A DNA stretch of 8,894 nucleotides from Pseudomonadaceae bacterium UBA836 (GTDB taxonomy: Bacteria > Pseudomonadota > Gammaproteobacteria > Pseudomonadales > Pseudomonadaceae). The position numbers and the translations under genes are program-made. Positions 1 through 6,185 of this stretch are shown one piece after another (position 1 is the stretch's first letter; each line of letters begins with the position of its first letter). The notes below the pieces were generated by a model. It was not told the DNA's origin, ran no database searches, and saw nothing but the letters and a program-made list of their open reading frames with translations. The DNA lies in assembly GCA_002296055.1 (NCBI GenBank), contig DBHE01000044.1, positions 1 to 8,894 of the forward strand, written 5' to 3'.

Positions 1-858
1 CTCTTCACGCAGCAGACGCAGGCTGGTGAGCGTGGCATGCGCAACGGCAGGCGGCTGGCTGGTGGTATAGATGTAGGGACGGGCAAACTGGATCAGGGTT
101 TCGATCAGCTCCTCGCTGCCGGCGACAAAGGCCCCCGCCGTGCCAAATGCCTTGCCGAGGGTGCCCACCAGCACCGGTACCTGCTCCATGGACAGGCCAT
201 AGTGCTCGACGATGCCGCCCCCCTGATCACCCAGACAACCAAAGCCATGGGCGTCATCAACCATGACCCAGGCCCCGGCACCGGACGCCTCGGCGCACAC
301 CGCCGGCAGGTCAGCCAGGTCGCCATCCATGCTGAACACGCCGTCGGTCACGACCAGCGTATTGCCCTGTGCCTTGCCCAATCGGCTGCGCAGGCTGGCA
401 GCATCATTGTGCAGGTAGCGCGAGAAGCGAGCACCGGCAAGCAGCCCTGCATCAAGCAACGACGCATGATTGAGCCGGTCCTGCAGTACGGTGTCGCCCT
501 GCCCCACCAGCGCGGTTACTGCTCCCATATTGGCCATGTAGCCGCTGGACAACAGCAGTGCGCGAGGCCGGCCAGTGAACTCGGCCAACGCCTCTTCCAG
601 CGCATGGTGAGCGCCGCTGTGACCGGTAACCAGGTGCGACGCCCCACCGCCAGTGCCCCAGCGCTGTACACCCTCGACAAAGACGTCGTTGACGCGCGGG
701 TCGTTGGCCAGTCCGAGGTAGTCATTGCTGCAAAAGCTCAGCAACCGCTCGCCATCCACCAGTACCTCAACGCCCTGCGGCGTTTGCAGCAATGGACGCT
801 GACGGTACAAGTGCGCAGCACGGCGCTCGGCGAGGCGGGAGGAAAGATTGAAGGACAT
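1..858 (-). CDS. bioF: 8-amino-7-oxononanoate synthase BioF (partial; C-terminus beyond left edge)
   Basis: BioF is the PLP-dependent enzyme that condenses pimeloyl-ACP/CoA with L-alanine to give 8-amino-7-oxononanoate, the first ring-building step of cytoplasmic biotin synthesis. I translated the minus strand from the ATG at 858-856; it stays open for 286 codons to the window edge. Visible motifs are SNDYLGLA near the N-terminus, [25 protein letters not shown] with H131 (the ring-stacking His position), [22 protein letters not shown] with D201 and H204, and [13 protein letters not shown], in which K236 fits the Schiff-base lysine. The family is usually about 390 residues, so roughly 100 C-terminal residues are missing. 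GGAG lies 7 nt before the ATG, which supports this start. The gene follows bioB on the same strand after 86 bp, as in the Pseudomonas bioBFHCD operon. No frameshift is visible. Confidence 0.96.
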   Translation of the reverse strand, partial: MSFNLSSRLAERRAAHLYRQRPLLQTPQGVEVLVDGERLLSFCSNDYLGLANDPRVNDVFVEGVQRWGTGGGASHLVTGHSGAHHALEEALAEFTGRPRALLLSSGYMANMGAVTALVGQGDTVLQDRLNHASLLDAGLLAGARFSRYLHNDAASLRSRLGKAQGNTLVVTDGVFSMDGDLADLPAVCAEASGAGAWVMVDDAHGFGCLGDQGGGIVEHYGLSMEQVPVLVGTLGKAFGTAGAFVAGSEELIETLIQFARPYIYTTSQPPAVAHATLTSLRLLREE

Positions 859-868
859 CAGAAAGCTC

Positions 869-932
869 CAAGCGACAAGCAGCAAGCGTCAAGCCACAGC
901 AGGTCAACGTGCGGCTTGCAGCTTATGGCTTG
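869..932. repeat. Palindromic heptad array (CAAGCNN / GCTTGNN) between bioB and bioF
   Basis: On the plus strand CAAGC begins at 869, 876, 883 and 890, an exact 7-bp period. After a 19-bp gap the inverted unit GCTTG or GCTTA begins at 914, 921 and 928, again with a 7-bp period. The two arms can fold on each other: 876-895 against 913-932 gives 16 Watson-Crick pairs plus one G-U in 20 positions. An alternative pairing, 889-896 with 926-933, is a perfect 8 bp. The array fills most of the 86-bp bioB-bioF spacer, so the operon transcript would carry it as a hairpin. Similar GCTTG-rich intergenic arrays are, from memory, common in Pseudomonas genomes. A role in mRNA processing or attenuation is only inference. 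Confidence 0.7.
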
Positions 933-944
933 AGGCTGCCGTCG

Positions 945-1988
945 TTAAACGGCCGAATAAAACAGTTTGCTATCGCGCTGCTCAATCAGCGCCTGCTCGA
1001 TAGCCGCCTGGTGCACTTCATCGGCGTGTTCTTCGCGGGCTTCGGGTTGGATGCCGAGGCGGGCGAACAGGCGCATGTCCTTGTCCGCCTGCGGGTTGCC
1101 GGTGGTCAGCAGCTTCTCGCCGTAGAAGATGGAGTTAGCGCCAGCCAGGAAGGCCAGGGCCTGCATCTGTTCATTCATTTGCTCGCGGCCAGCGGACAGA
1201 CGCACATGGGATTGCGGCATCATGATGCGGGCCACCGCCAGCATGCGAATAAAGTCGAAGGGGTCGATGTCTTCTTCGTTTGCCAGCGGCGTGCCTTCAA
1301 CCTTCACTAGCATGTTGATCGGCACACTTTCCGGGTGCTCAGGCAAGTTGGCCAGCTGGATCAGCAGACCGGCGCGGTCTTGCAGCGACTCGCCCATGCC
1401 GAGGATGCCGCCGGAGCAGATCTTCATGCCGGCGTCGCGCACATAGGCAAGCGTCTGCAGGCGCTCACTGTAGGTGCGGGTGGTAATGATGTTGCCGTAG
1501 AACTCGGGCGAGGTATCCAGGTTGTGGTTGTAATAATCCAGACCGGCCTCGGCCAGCGCGGCGGTCTGTTCCTGGGTTAGTTTGCCCAGAGTCATGCAGG
1601 TTTCCAGGCCGAGCGCCTTGACGCCCTCGACCATCTTAAGCACATAGGGCATGTCCTTGGCGGAGGGGTGCTTCCAGGCGGCCCCCATGCAAAAACGAGT
1701 AGAGCCGATGGCTTTGGCGTCAGCTGCGGCCTTGAGCACCTTTTCGACTTCCATCAGTTTTTCTTTGTCCAGGCCGGTGTTGTAATGACCCGATTGCGGA
1801 CAGTACTTGCAGTCCTCCGGGCAGGCACCGGTCTTGATGGACAGCAGGGTCGAGACCTGCACACGGTTAGGGTCGAAGTACTGGCGATGCACGCTCTGGG
1901 CCTGAAACAGCAGGTCGTTGAACGGCAGTTTGAACAGCGCCAGCACCTCGGCCGGGGTCCAATCGTGGCGGGTCACGGAAACGATCAT
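945..1988 (-). CDS. bioB: Biotin synthase BioB (radical SAM)
   Basis: BioB converts dethiobiotin to biotin by radical-SAM chemistry, the last step of the pathway. The 347-residue product is full length for the family. The SAM-binding [4Fe-4S] motif is [14 protein letters not shown], with C56, C60 and C63. Ligands for the [2Fe-2S] cluster that donates sulphur fit C100 (RFCMGAAW), C131 (ETCMTLG), C191 ([12 protein letters not shown]) and R263 (HVRLSAGRE); all are shifted by +3 from the E. coli numbering as I recall it. [12 protein letters not shown] and [12 protein letters not shown] are further family motifs. On the minus strand AGGGA lies 8 nt before the ATG at 1988, supporting this start. 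It is the first visible gene of the leftward biotin operon, with bioF downstream. Only 43 nt separate its start codon from the MITE-like element, so its promoter must lie in that short stretch or inside the element. I saw no convincing BirA operator. Confidence 0.98.
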   Translation of the reverse strand: MIVSVTRHDWTPAEVLALFKLPFNDLLFQAQSVHRQYFDPNRVQVSTLLSIKTGACPEDCKYCPQSGHYNTGLDKEKLMEVEKVLKAAADAKAIGSTRFCMGAAWKHPSAKDMPYVLKMVEGVKALGLETCMTLGKLTQEQTAALAEAGLDYYNHNLDTSPEFYGNIITTRTYSERLQTLAYVRDAGMKICSGGILGMGESLQDRAGLLIQLANLPEHPESVPINMLVKVEGTPLANEEDIDPFDFIRMLAVARIMMPQSHVRLSAGREQMNEQMQALAFLAGANSIFYGEKLLTTGNPQADKDMRLFARLGIQPEAREEHADEVHQAAIEQALIEQRDSKLFYSAV

Positions 1989-2031
1989 GGATATTGTCCC
2001 TGTTATTTGTCTGAGAACCGCGTGGCGGTCC

Positions 2032-2055
2032 TAGGGTCTGTTGACGTTTCGTTCA
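2032..2055 (+). repeat. Left terminal inverted repeat of the MITE-like element
   Basis: This is a 24-bp repeat, perfectly complementary to 2343-2366. It contains TTGACG (2041-2046), which resembles a sigma-70 -35 hexamer reading inward. No -10-like hexamer lies about 17 nt further on, so I do not call it a promoter. Confidence 0.85.
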
Positions 2056-2068
2056 GCTGCCTGCCGGA

Positions 2069-2157
2069 GGCCATTTTTCGGCCAGGCAAGGCGGAGGGAG
2101 CGTAGTGTGGTCATTCCACATAAGCGACCGACAACGCAGCATGGCCGAAAAATGGCC
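2069..2157 (+). repeat. Module A: 89-bp hairpin-armed unit inside the element
   Basis: The arms 2069-2084 (GGCCATTTTTCGGCCA) and 2142-2157 are perfect 16-bp inverted repeats. Between them lie AGCGTAG (2099-2105), the small hairpin TGTGG-TCATT-CCACA (2106-2120) and AAGCGACCGACAACGC (2122-2137). The 23-bp core at 2106-2128 recurs in opposite orientation in module B. No coding meaning is apparent. Confidence 0.7.
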
Positions 2158-2174
2158 CCGGCCCTGCGGGTTGC

Positions 2175-2329
2175 GCCTGTAAAGCTGCCACTCAGCGTCG
2201 CTCGTCGCTCACGTGGAATGACCACAAAAACGCCGGGAGCGTTTTTGCGCGCCAGCCCCGAAGGGGTGAAGCGCAGGGATGCGCTGAACACCCTACGCTT
2301 CTCGCTCCTTGATTGGCGGCTTTACAGGC
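2175..2329 (-). repeat. Module B: 155-bp inverted, diverged relative of module A
   Basis: The arms 2175-2190 (GCCTGTAAAGCTGCCA) and 2314-2329 are complementary at 15 of 16 positions. Read on the minus strand, the order CAAGG, AGCGTAG, TGTGGTCATTCCACGTGAGC follows the same plan as module A, with about 60 extra nt between AGCGTAG and the core. The extra stretch holds compact hairpins: CCCC-GAA-GGGG (2256-2266), GCGC...GCGC (2271-2284) and the 9-bp stem at 2225-2247. A tandem GTCGCTC pair lies at 2197-2210. Confidence 0.6.
2225..2247. terminator. Possible bidirectional intrinsic terminator inside the element
   Basis: CAAAAACGC (2225-2233), a 5-nt loop CGGGA, and GCGTTTTTG (2239-2247) make a perfect 9-bp stem. 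It has an A-run on one side and a T-run on the other, so either strand would give a hairpin with U-rich bases. The GC part of the stem is only about 3 bp and the T-run lies within the stem, so termination strength is uncertain. It would separate bioB-side from comF-side transcription. Confidence 0.4.
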
Positions 2330-2342
2330 AGCAACAGGCGGA

Positions 2343-2366
2343 TGAACGAAACGTCAACAGACCCTA
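2343..2366 (-). repeat. Right terminal inverted repeat of the MITE-like element
   Basis: This is the exact reverse complement of 2032-2055. The match stops at the next outer base (C at 2031, but A at 2367, where a G would be needed to pair) and decays on the inner side after TTCA. That behaviour fits discrete element ends. Confidence 0.85.
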
Positions 2367-2394
2367 ACTCTGCAGGGAATCATAACGGCAGCAC

Positions 2395-2399
2395 GGAGG
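2395..2399 (+). promoter_or_regulatory. Shine-Dalgarno site for comF
   Basis: GGAGG lies 10 nt upstream of a TTG at 2410-2412. This site decides the rare TTG start: the first in-frame ATG (2641) lies past both cysteine clusters and would delete them. Confidence 0.7.
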
Positions 2400-2409
2400 C
2401 TGTCAACCA

Positions 2410-3129
2410 TTGAAAAACACGCAAGTTTACAAGTGGATAAAAAACAACCTATCACAGCCTTGCCTGCTGTGCCTGTCGGCCACCGAGGCGCAGCATGACG
2501 GCATCTGTCACGCTTGTCTGACTGATCTGCCCTGGCAACAGGGCTGCTGTGAGCGTTGCGCCCTGCCACTGCCGCACAGCAGCAGCCTATGCGGCCGTTG
2601 CCTGAAAAGTCCTCCCGCCTTCTGCCGCGCCGTGGTACCGATGCTCTACCGCTTCCCCCTAGACGCGTTGATTCCCGCCTTCAAATACCATCGCCACAAC
2701 CGTTACGGCTGGCTGTTGGCACAGCTACTGGCAGAACACCTGCAACAACAGCTGGCGGAGCCGGAGGCGCTGATTCCTGATTTGCTGCTGCCGGTCCCAA
2801 TGCATCCGCGCAGGCAGGCACAACGCGGTTACAACCAAGCCTTTGAACTGGCGCGTGACCTTGCCAAAACCCTTGAGCTACCGTGCCGCGCAGACTTACT
2901 GCAGCGTGTCCGCCAGACTACGGCCCAGGAAGGGCTGGATGCCGCAGCACGCCGGCGCAACCTGCGCGGCGCATTCACTTGCCCCAAACCCGAGCAGCTC
3001 GAAGGGCAGCACCTGGCGCTGATTGATGACGTGATGACCACGGGCGCCACCCTGAACGAGGCCAGCCGTACCCTGCTGGCCGCAGGCGCGGCCTCGGTAC
3101 AGGTCTGGTGTGTAGCACGCACACCCTGA
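2410..3129 (+). CDS. comF: ComF family protein (zinc-ribbon plus phosphoribosyltransferase-like domain)
   Basis: ComF proteins (B. subtilis ComFC, H. influenzae Com101A, E. coli GntX) are cytoplasmic. In competent species they are needed for handling incoming single-stranded DNA; the exact chemistry is not settled. The product has 239 residues, normal for the family. The N-terminus carries cysteine pairs C18/C21 with C33/C36 and C47/C50 with C61/C64, consistent with zinc binding. The C-terminal half is a type I phosphoribosyltransferase fold: LLPVPMHPRRQAQRGYNQA, then the PRPP-loop motif ALIDDVMTTGATLNE at about residues 203-217, with acidic pair D206-D207. The start is TTG, chosen because of the GGAGG upstream and because it keeps the first cysteines. 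The gene diverges from bioB across the MITE-like element. This arrangement beside bioB is familiar in Pseudomonas. Natural competence of this organism cannot be judged from here. Confidence 0.93.
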   Translation: MKNTQVYKWIKNNLSQPCLLCLSATEAQHDGICHACLTDLPWQQGCCERCALPLPHSSSLCGRCLKSPPAFCRAVVPMLYRFPLDALIPAFKYHRHNRYGWLLAQLLAEHLQQQLAEPEALIPDLLLPVPMHPRRQAQRGYNQAFELARDLAKTLELPCRADLLQRVRQTTAQEGLDAAARRRNLRGAFTCPKPEQLEGQHLALIDDVMTTGATLNEASRTLLAAGAASVQVWCVARTP

Positions 3130-3130
3130 T

Positions 3131-3153
3131 CGGCGCTACGCCGGGCGCCCCGG
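3131..3153 (+). other. GC-rich hairpins just after comF
   Basis: CGGCG-CTA-CGCCG (3131-3143) begins 2 nt after the comF stop codon and overlaps CCGGG-CGC-CCCGG (3141-3153), so the two 5-bp stems are mutually exclusive. No T-run follows. They could stabilise a 3' end or attenuate read-through into srkA 67 bp downstream, but this is not a standard terminator. Confidence 0.35.
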
Positions 3154-3196
3154 TCCTGCTACCCTTGTCGGCTCAATAGCCAACGCGAGCCGCACC

Positions 3197-4174
3197 ATGT
3201 CCAGCCATCCCTTTGCTGCCCTCACCCCCGACACTGTGCTGGACGCCGTAGAGTCGCTGGGCTATCTGTCAGACGCTCGCATTCTCACACTCAATAGCTA
3301 CGAAAACCGGGTCTTTCAAGTTGGCATCGAAGACGCTCAGCCGTTGATCGCCAAATTCTATCGCCCAGGGCGCTGGAGCGATGAGTCGATCATAGAGGAG
3401 CACACCTTCAGTCTGGAGCTGGCCGAGCGCGATATTCCGGTCATTGCCCCGCAGCAGATCGACGGCAGCACCCTATTCGAGCACGCAGGCTTTCGCTTCA
3501 GCCTGTTCCGCCGCTTTGGCGGACACGCCCCGGAGTTGGACGACCCCGACCACCTGCTGATGCTGGGCCGCCTGCTCGGCCGGTTACACGCCGTCGGCGC
3601 CATGCACCCGTTTGCCCACCGCCCAACCCTCGACTGGCAAAGCTTTGGCCGCGACAGCCTGGACTTTCTACGCGCCAGCGGGGTGGTGCCTACCAGCCTG
3701 CAGCCGGCCTACTTCTCGGTAGCCGAAGACCTGCTACAGGTCGTCAAGCAGCGACTCGACGCCCACCCGGCCAAACAGATCCGCCTGCACGGCGACCTCC
3801 ACGTCGGCAACCTGCTATGGCGCGATGACAGTCTGTATATGGTCGACTTGGACGATTGCCGCATGGGCCCGGCGGTGCAGGACCTGTGGATGATGCTCTC
3901 GGGTGAACGCGACCAGCGCCAGGCACAACTGGCCGAGCTAGTCGACGGCTACAACGAGTTTCACGACTTCAACCCGGCCGAACTGGCGCTGATCGAGCCG
4001 CTGCGCAGTCTGCGCCTGGTGCATTACAGCGCCTGGCTGGCGCGTCGCTGGGATGACCCAGCCTTTCCGATGCACTTCCCCTGGTTTGCCCAAGAGCGCT
4101 ACTGGGCCGATCAGATACTGACCCTGCGCGAGCAGCGCGCGGCGCTGGATGAGCCGGTGCTTCGACTGTTCTGA
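3197..4174 (+). CDS. srkA: Stress response kinase SrkA/YihE-type Ser/Thr protein kinase
   Basis: SrkA (YihE/RdoA) is a cytoplasmic protein kinase of the APH/choline-kinase-like fold. In E. coli it counteracts stress-induced cell death and is Cpx-regulated. This product has 325 residues, close to the E. coli length. Motifs in order are LNSYENRVFQVG (nucleotide-loop region, about 32-43), IAKFYRPGRW with the ATP-binding K53, the catalytic loop RLHGDLHVGNLLW with D200 and N205, and MVDLDDCRMGPAVQDLW with metal-binding D217. All catalytic residues are present, so it should be active. The ATG at 3197 has only a weak ribosome site (GCGAG about 7 nt upstream), but there is no better-supported start. 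It follows comF by 67 bp on the same strand and may be cotranscribed with it. No Cpx-type regulatory box was recognised. Confidence 0.94.
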   Translation: MSSHPFAALTPDTVLDAVESLGYLSDARILTLNSYENRVFQVGIEDAQPLIAKFYRPGRWSDESIIEEHTFSLELAERDIPVIAPQQIDGSTLFEHAGFRFSLFRRFGGHAPELDDPDHLLMLGRLLGRLHAVGAMHPFAHRPTLDWQSFGRDSLDFLRASGVVPTSLQPAYFSVAEDLLQVVKQRLDAHPAKQIRLHGDLHVGNLLWRDDSLYMVDLDDCRMGPAVQDLWMMLSGERDQRQAQLAELVDGYNEFHDFNPAELALIEPLRSLRLVHYSAWLARRWDDPAFPMHFPWFAQERYWADQILTLREQRAALDEPVLRLF

Positions 4175-4249
4175 TCGCATGGCATCAAGCCAATCAATGG
4201 CGATTCCCTGGCACCGGGCGAGCCAATACACTGCCCCGCGACCATTTTT

Positions 4250-4256
4250 GAGGTGA
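4250..4256 (+). promoter_or_regulatory. Strong Shine-Dalgarno site that fixes the acyl-CoA dehydrogenase start
   Basis: GAGGTGA matches the anti-SD sequence over 7 bases and ends 5 nt before the ATG at 4262. An in-frame GTG at 4253 lies inside this site, so it is the binding sequence rather than the start codon. Confidence 0.8.
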
Positions 4257-4261
4257 CCGAC

Positions 4262-6064
4262 ATGTCCGAACTGCTGATTGACCAACGTAACCTGGCGTTT
4301 GAACTGTACGAGGTGCTAGACGCCGAGGCACTGACCCAGCGCCCGCGCTTTGCCGATCACAACCGCGAAACCTTCGACGCGGCCATCGGCACTGCCCGCA
4401 CCATCGCCGAAAAACTGTTTGCACCGCACAACCGCAAGAACGATGAGCACGAGCCCCAGTACGTCAACGGCGCTGCGGAGCTGATCCCCGAGGTAAAACC
4501 GGCGGTCGACGCCTTCCTTGAAGCCGGCTTTCTGAACGCCACCCGCACCTTCGAGCAGGGCGGCATGCAGATGCCCAACCTGCTGTCGCAGGCCTGCTTT
4601 GCCCACTTCCAGTCGGCCAACGCCGCGACCTCGTCTTACGCCATGCTGACCATGGGCGCCGCCAACCTGATTGAGAGCTTCGGCACCGAAGAGCAGAAAG
4701 AACGCTATCTGCAGCCGATGATAGACGGCCGCTTCTTCGGCACCATGGCGTTGACCGAGCCGCATGCGGGCTCCTCGCTGTCTGACATCCGCACCAAGGC
4801 CGAACCAGCCGGTGACGGCACCTACCGCCTCAAGGGCAACAAGATTTTCATCTCCGCCGGCGACCATCCGCTGTCGGAGAACATCGTACACATGGTACTG
4901 GCCAAGCTGCCCGACGCGCCGCCCGGCGTCAAAGGCATCTCGCTGTTTATCGTGCCCAAGTTCCTGGTCAACGACGACGGCTCCCTCGGTGAGCGCAACG
5001 ACGTGACTCTGGCCGGCCTGTTCCACAAGATGGGCTGGCGCGGCACCACCTCGACCGCACTGAACTTCGGCGACAAGGACAACTGCGTCGGCTATCTCGT
5101 CGGCAAGCCGCACCACGGCCTGTCGTACATGTTCCAGATGATGAACGAAGCACGTATCGGCGTTGGCATGGGTGCGGTGATGCTCGGCTACGCCGGCTAC
5201 CTGTACTCGCTCAACTACGCCCGCGAGCGTCCGCAGGGTCGCCTGCCCGATGGCAAAGACCCGACCGCCGGGCAGGTCTCGATCATCGAGCACGCCGACG
5301 TCAAACGCATGCTGCTGGCGCAGAAGGCGTACGTTGAAGGCGCTTTCGACCTGGGTCTGTACTCCTCTCGCCTGTTCGACGACACCGAGACACTGGACAC
5401 CGAAGAAGAGCGCAAGAACGCGCTGCAGCTGCTTGACCTGCTGACACCAATCGTTAAAGCCTGGCCGTCTGACTACTGCCTCAAGGCCAACGAACTGGCG
5501 ATCCAGATCCTCGGCGGCCACGGCTATACCCGCGAGTACCCGGTCGAGCAGTTCTACCGCGACAACCGCCTGAACCCGATTCACGAAGGCACCAATGGCA
5601 TTCAGTCGCTCGACCTGCTGGCCCGCAAGGTCACCATGAATGGCGGCGCCGCGCTCAAGCAGCTGTCCGGCATAATTCAAAGCTGCTGCAAACGCGCTGC
5701 CGAGTACAGCGAGCTGAACGAGCTGCGCGAGCCGTTGGAAAAACTGCACGCGCACATCGGCAGCGTCACCATGGCATTGCTGGGCGACATGGGTCAGGGC
5801 AAGGTCAATCAGGCGCTCGCCAACTCCGCGCTGTATCTGAAGGCCTTCGGCCACATGGTGATCGGCTGGCGCTGGCTGGAGCAGGCGATCAAGGCGCAGC
5901 AGGGCCTGGCTGCCGGCAACCAAGCCGACCAGGCGTTCTATCAGGGCAAGCTACAGGCCGCCCGCTACTTCCTGCGCTGGGAAGTGCCGTCCTGCCACCA
6001 CGACCTGAACGTACTGGAAAACCGCGATCTGACCTGTTTCGACATGCAGGACAGCTGGTTCTAA
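4262..6064 (+). CDS. Acyl-CoA dehydrogenase, long (about 600-residue) type with C-terminal extension
   Basis: This FAD flavoenzyme oxidises acyl-CoA to trans-2-enoyl-CoA, the first step of beta-oxidation, passing electrons to ETF. From the ATG at 4262 the product has 600 residues, longer than the roughly 380-residue classical ACADs. It matches the class with an added N-terminal segment and a C-terminal helical domain (AcylCoA_DH_N / DmdC-like families). ALTEPHAGSSLSD (163-175) is the FAD/substrate signature, QILGGHGYTREYPVEQFYRD (415-434) is the second signature, and HEGTNGIQ places the catalytic base at E442. Residues after about 470 form the extra domain. From memory it resembles the P. aeruginosa PA0506-PA0508 group, often called FadE-like; chain-length preference cannot be read from sequence. 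It starts 87 bp after srkA and ends before a strong terminator. No PsrA- or FadR-like site was clear upstream. Confidence 0.95.
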   Translation: MSELLIDQRNLAFELYEVLDAEALTQRPRFADHNRETFDAAIGTARTIAEKLFAPHNRKNDEHEPQYVNGAAELIPEVKPAVDAFLEAGFLNATRTFEQGGMQMPNLLSQACFAHFQSANAATSSYAMLTMGAANLIESFGTEEQKERYLQPMIDGRFFGTMALTEPHAGSSLSDIRTKAEPAGDGTYRLKGNKIFISAGDHPLSENIVHMVLAKLPDAPPGVKGISLFIVPKFLVNDDGSLGERNDVTLAGLFHKMGWRGTTSTALNFGDKDNCVGYLVGKPHHGLSYMFQMMNEARIGVGMGAVMLGYAGYLYSLNYARERPQGRLPDGKDPTAGQVSIIEHADVKRMLLAQKAYVEGAFDLGLYSSRLFDDTETLDTEEERKNALQLLDLLTPIVKAWPSDYCLKANELAIQILGGHGYTREYPVEQFYRDNRLNPIHEGTNGIQSLDLLARKVTMNGGAALKQLSGIIQSCCKRAAEYSELNELREPLEKLHAHIGSVTMALLGDMGQGKVNQALANSALYLKAFGHMVIGWRWLEQAIKAQQGLAAGNQADQAFYQGKLQAARYFLRWEVPSCHHDLNVLENRDLTCFDMQDSWF

Positions 6065-6073
6065 AGCAACACA

Positions 6074-6096
6074 GCGGCTGGTGACTCCACAGCCGC
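6074..6096 (+). other. Hairpin immediately after the acyl-CoA dehydrogenase stop codon
   Basis: GCGGCTG (6074-6080) and CAGCCGC (6090-6096) make a perfect 7-bp stem with a 9-nt loop, 9 nt after the stop. No T-run follows, so it is more likely a 3'-end stabiliser or part of a double-hairpin terminator with 6108-6135 than a terminator alone. Confidence 0.5.
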
Positions 6097-6107
6097 AGGC
6101 AACATCT

Positions 6108-6140
6108 CAACAGGCCACCACGCGGTGGCCTGTTGCTTTT
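6108..6140 (+). terminator. Rho-independent terminator after the acyl-CoA dehydrogenase gene
   Basis: CAACAGGCCACC (6108-6119) pairs perfectly with GGTGGCCTGTTG (6124-6135) around an ACGC loop. The 12-bp stem is followed by CTTTT. It ends the upstream transcription unit and implies that the following mscK gene has its own promoter within 6141-6228, although I cannot point to convincing -35/-10 boxes there. Confidence 0.88.
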
Positions 6141-6185
6141 GTGGAACCCTATCCCGGCACAGCAGTCAGCTTCCCAATCCACAAC

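Larger units (their letters stand above)
2032..2366. mobile_element. MITE-like non-autonomous element, 335 bp, with 24-bp perfect terminal inverted repeats
   Basis: The ends 2032-2055 and 2343-2366 are exact reverse complements over 24 bp; each reads TAGGGTCTGTTGACGTTTCG inward, then TTCA. Inside are more inverted repeats: 2069-2084 with 2142-2157 (16 of 16), 2106-2128 with 2204-2226 (21 of 23), 2175-2190 with 2314-2329 (15 of 16), and 2225-2233 with 2239-2247 (9 of 9). There is no transposase frame, so it would have to be moved by a transposase encoded elsewhere. The target duplication is ambiguous. It could be TA at both ends (2032-2033 and 2365-2366) with GGGTCTG tips, or a degenerate YTAR (CTAG at left, CTAA at right) with GGTCTG tips, which would suit IS5-type insertion. 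The element fills the gap between divergent bioB and comF. Small frames run through it on both strands, but I judge them non-coding. Confidence 0.75.

Noticed and set aside
869..932. CRISPR array
   Set aside because: The repeat unit is 7 bp with 2-bp variable positions, not long repeats separated by unique spacers, and there are no cas genes.
37..933. A 298-codon plus-strand open frame
   Set aside because: It lies antisense to bioF, whose PLP-enzyme motifs are unmistakable on the minus strand, and runs into the heptad array.
1989..2031. A BirA-type operator or sigma-70 promoter for bioB
   Set aside because: No long dyad resembling a biotin operator and no acceptable -35/-10 pair are visible. 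The short dyad ACCGC-GTG-GCGGT (2017-2029) is too small to interpret.
2041..2367. A real hypothetical protein within the intergenic element
   Set aside because: The frame is made almost entirely of inverted-repeat DNA, starts inside the terminal repeat, has no clear ribosome site, and has a mirror-image frame on the other strand.
4253..4261. GTG at 4253 as the start of the acyl-CoA dehydrogenase
   Set aside because: The GTG is embedded in the GAGGTGA ribosome site, and the ATG at 4262 is ideally spaced from it.
4175..4261. PsrA/FadR-like operator upstream of the acyl-CoA dehydrogenase
   Set aside because: Only a short dyad (GCCA-ATCAA-TGGC, 4189-4201) is visible and it does not match the fatty-acid regulator sites I know.
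4316..5923. A 535-codon open frame on the minus strand opposite the acyl-CoA dehydrogenase
   Set aside because: It is fully antisense to a gene with clear family motifs. Its composition is what GC-rich third positions produce on the opposite strand, and I recognise no domain.
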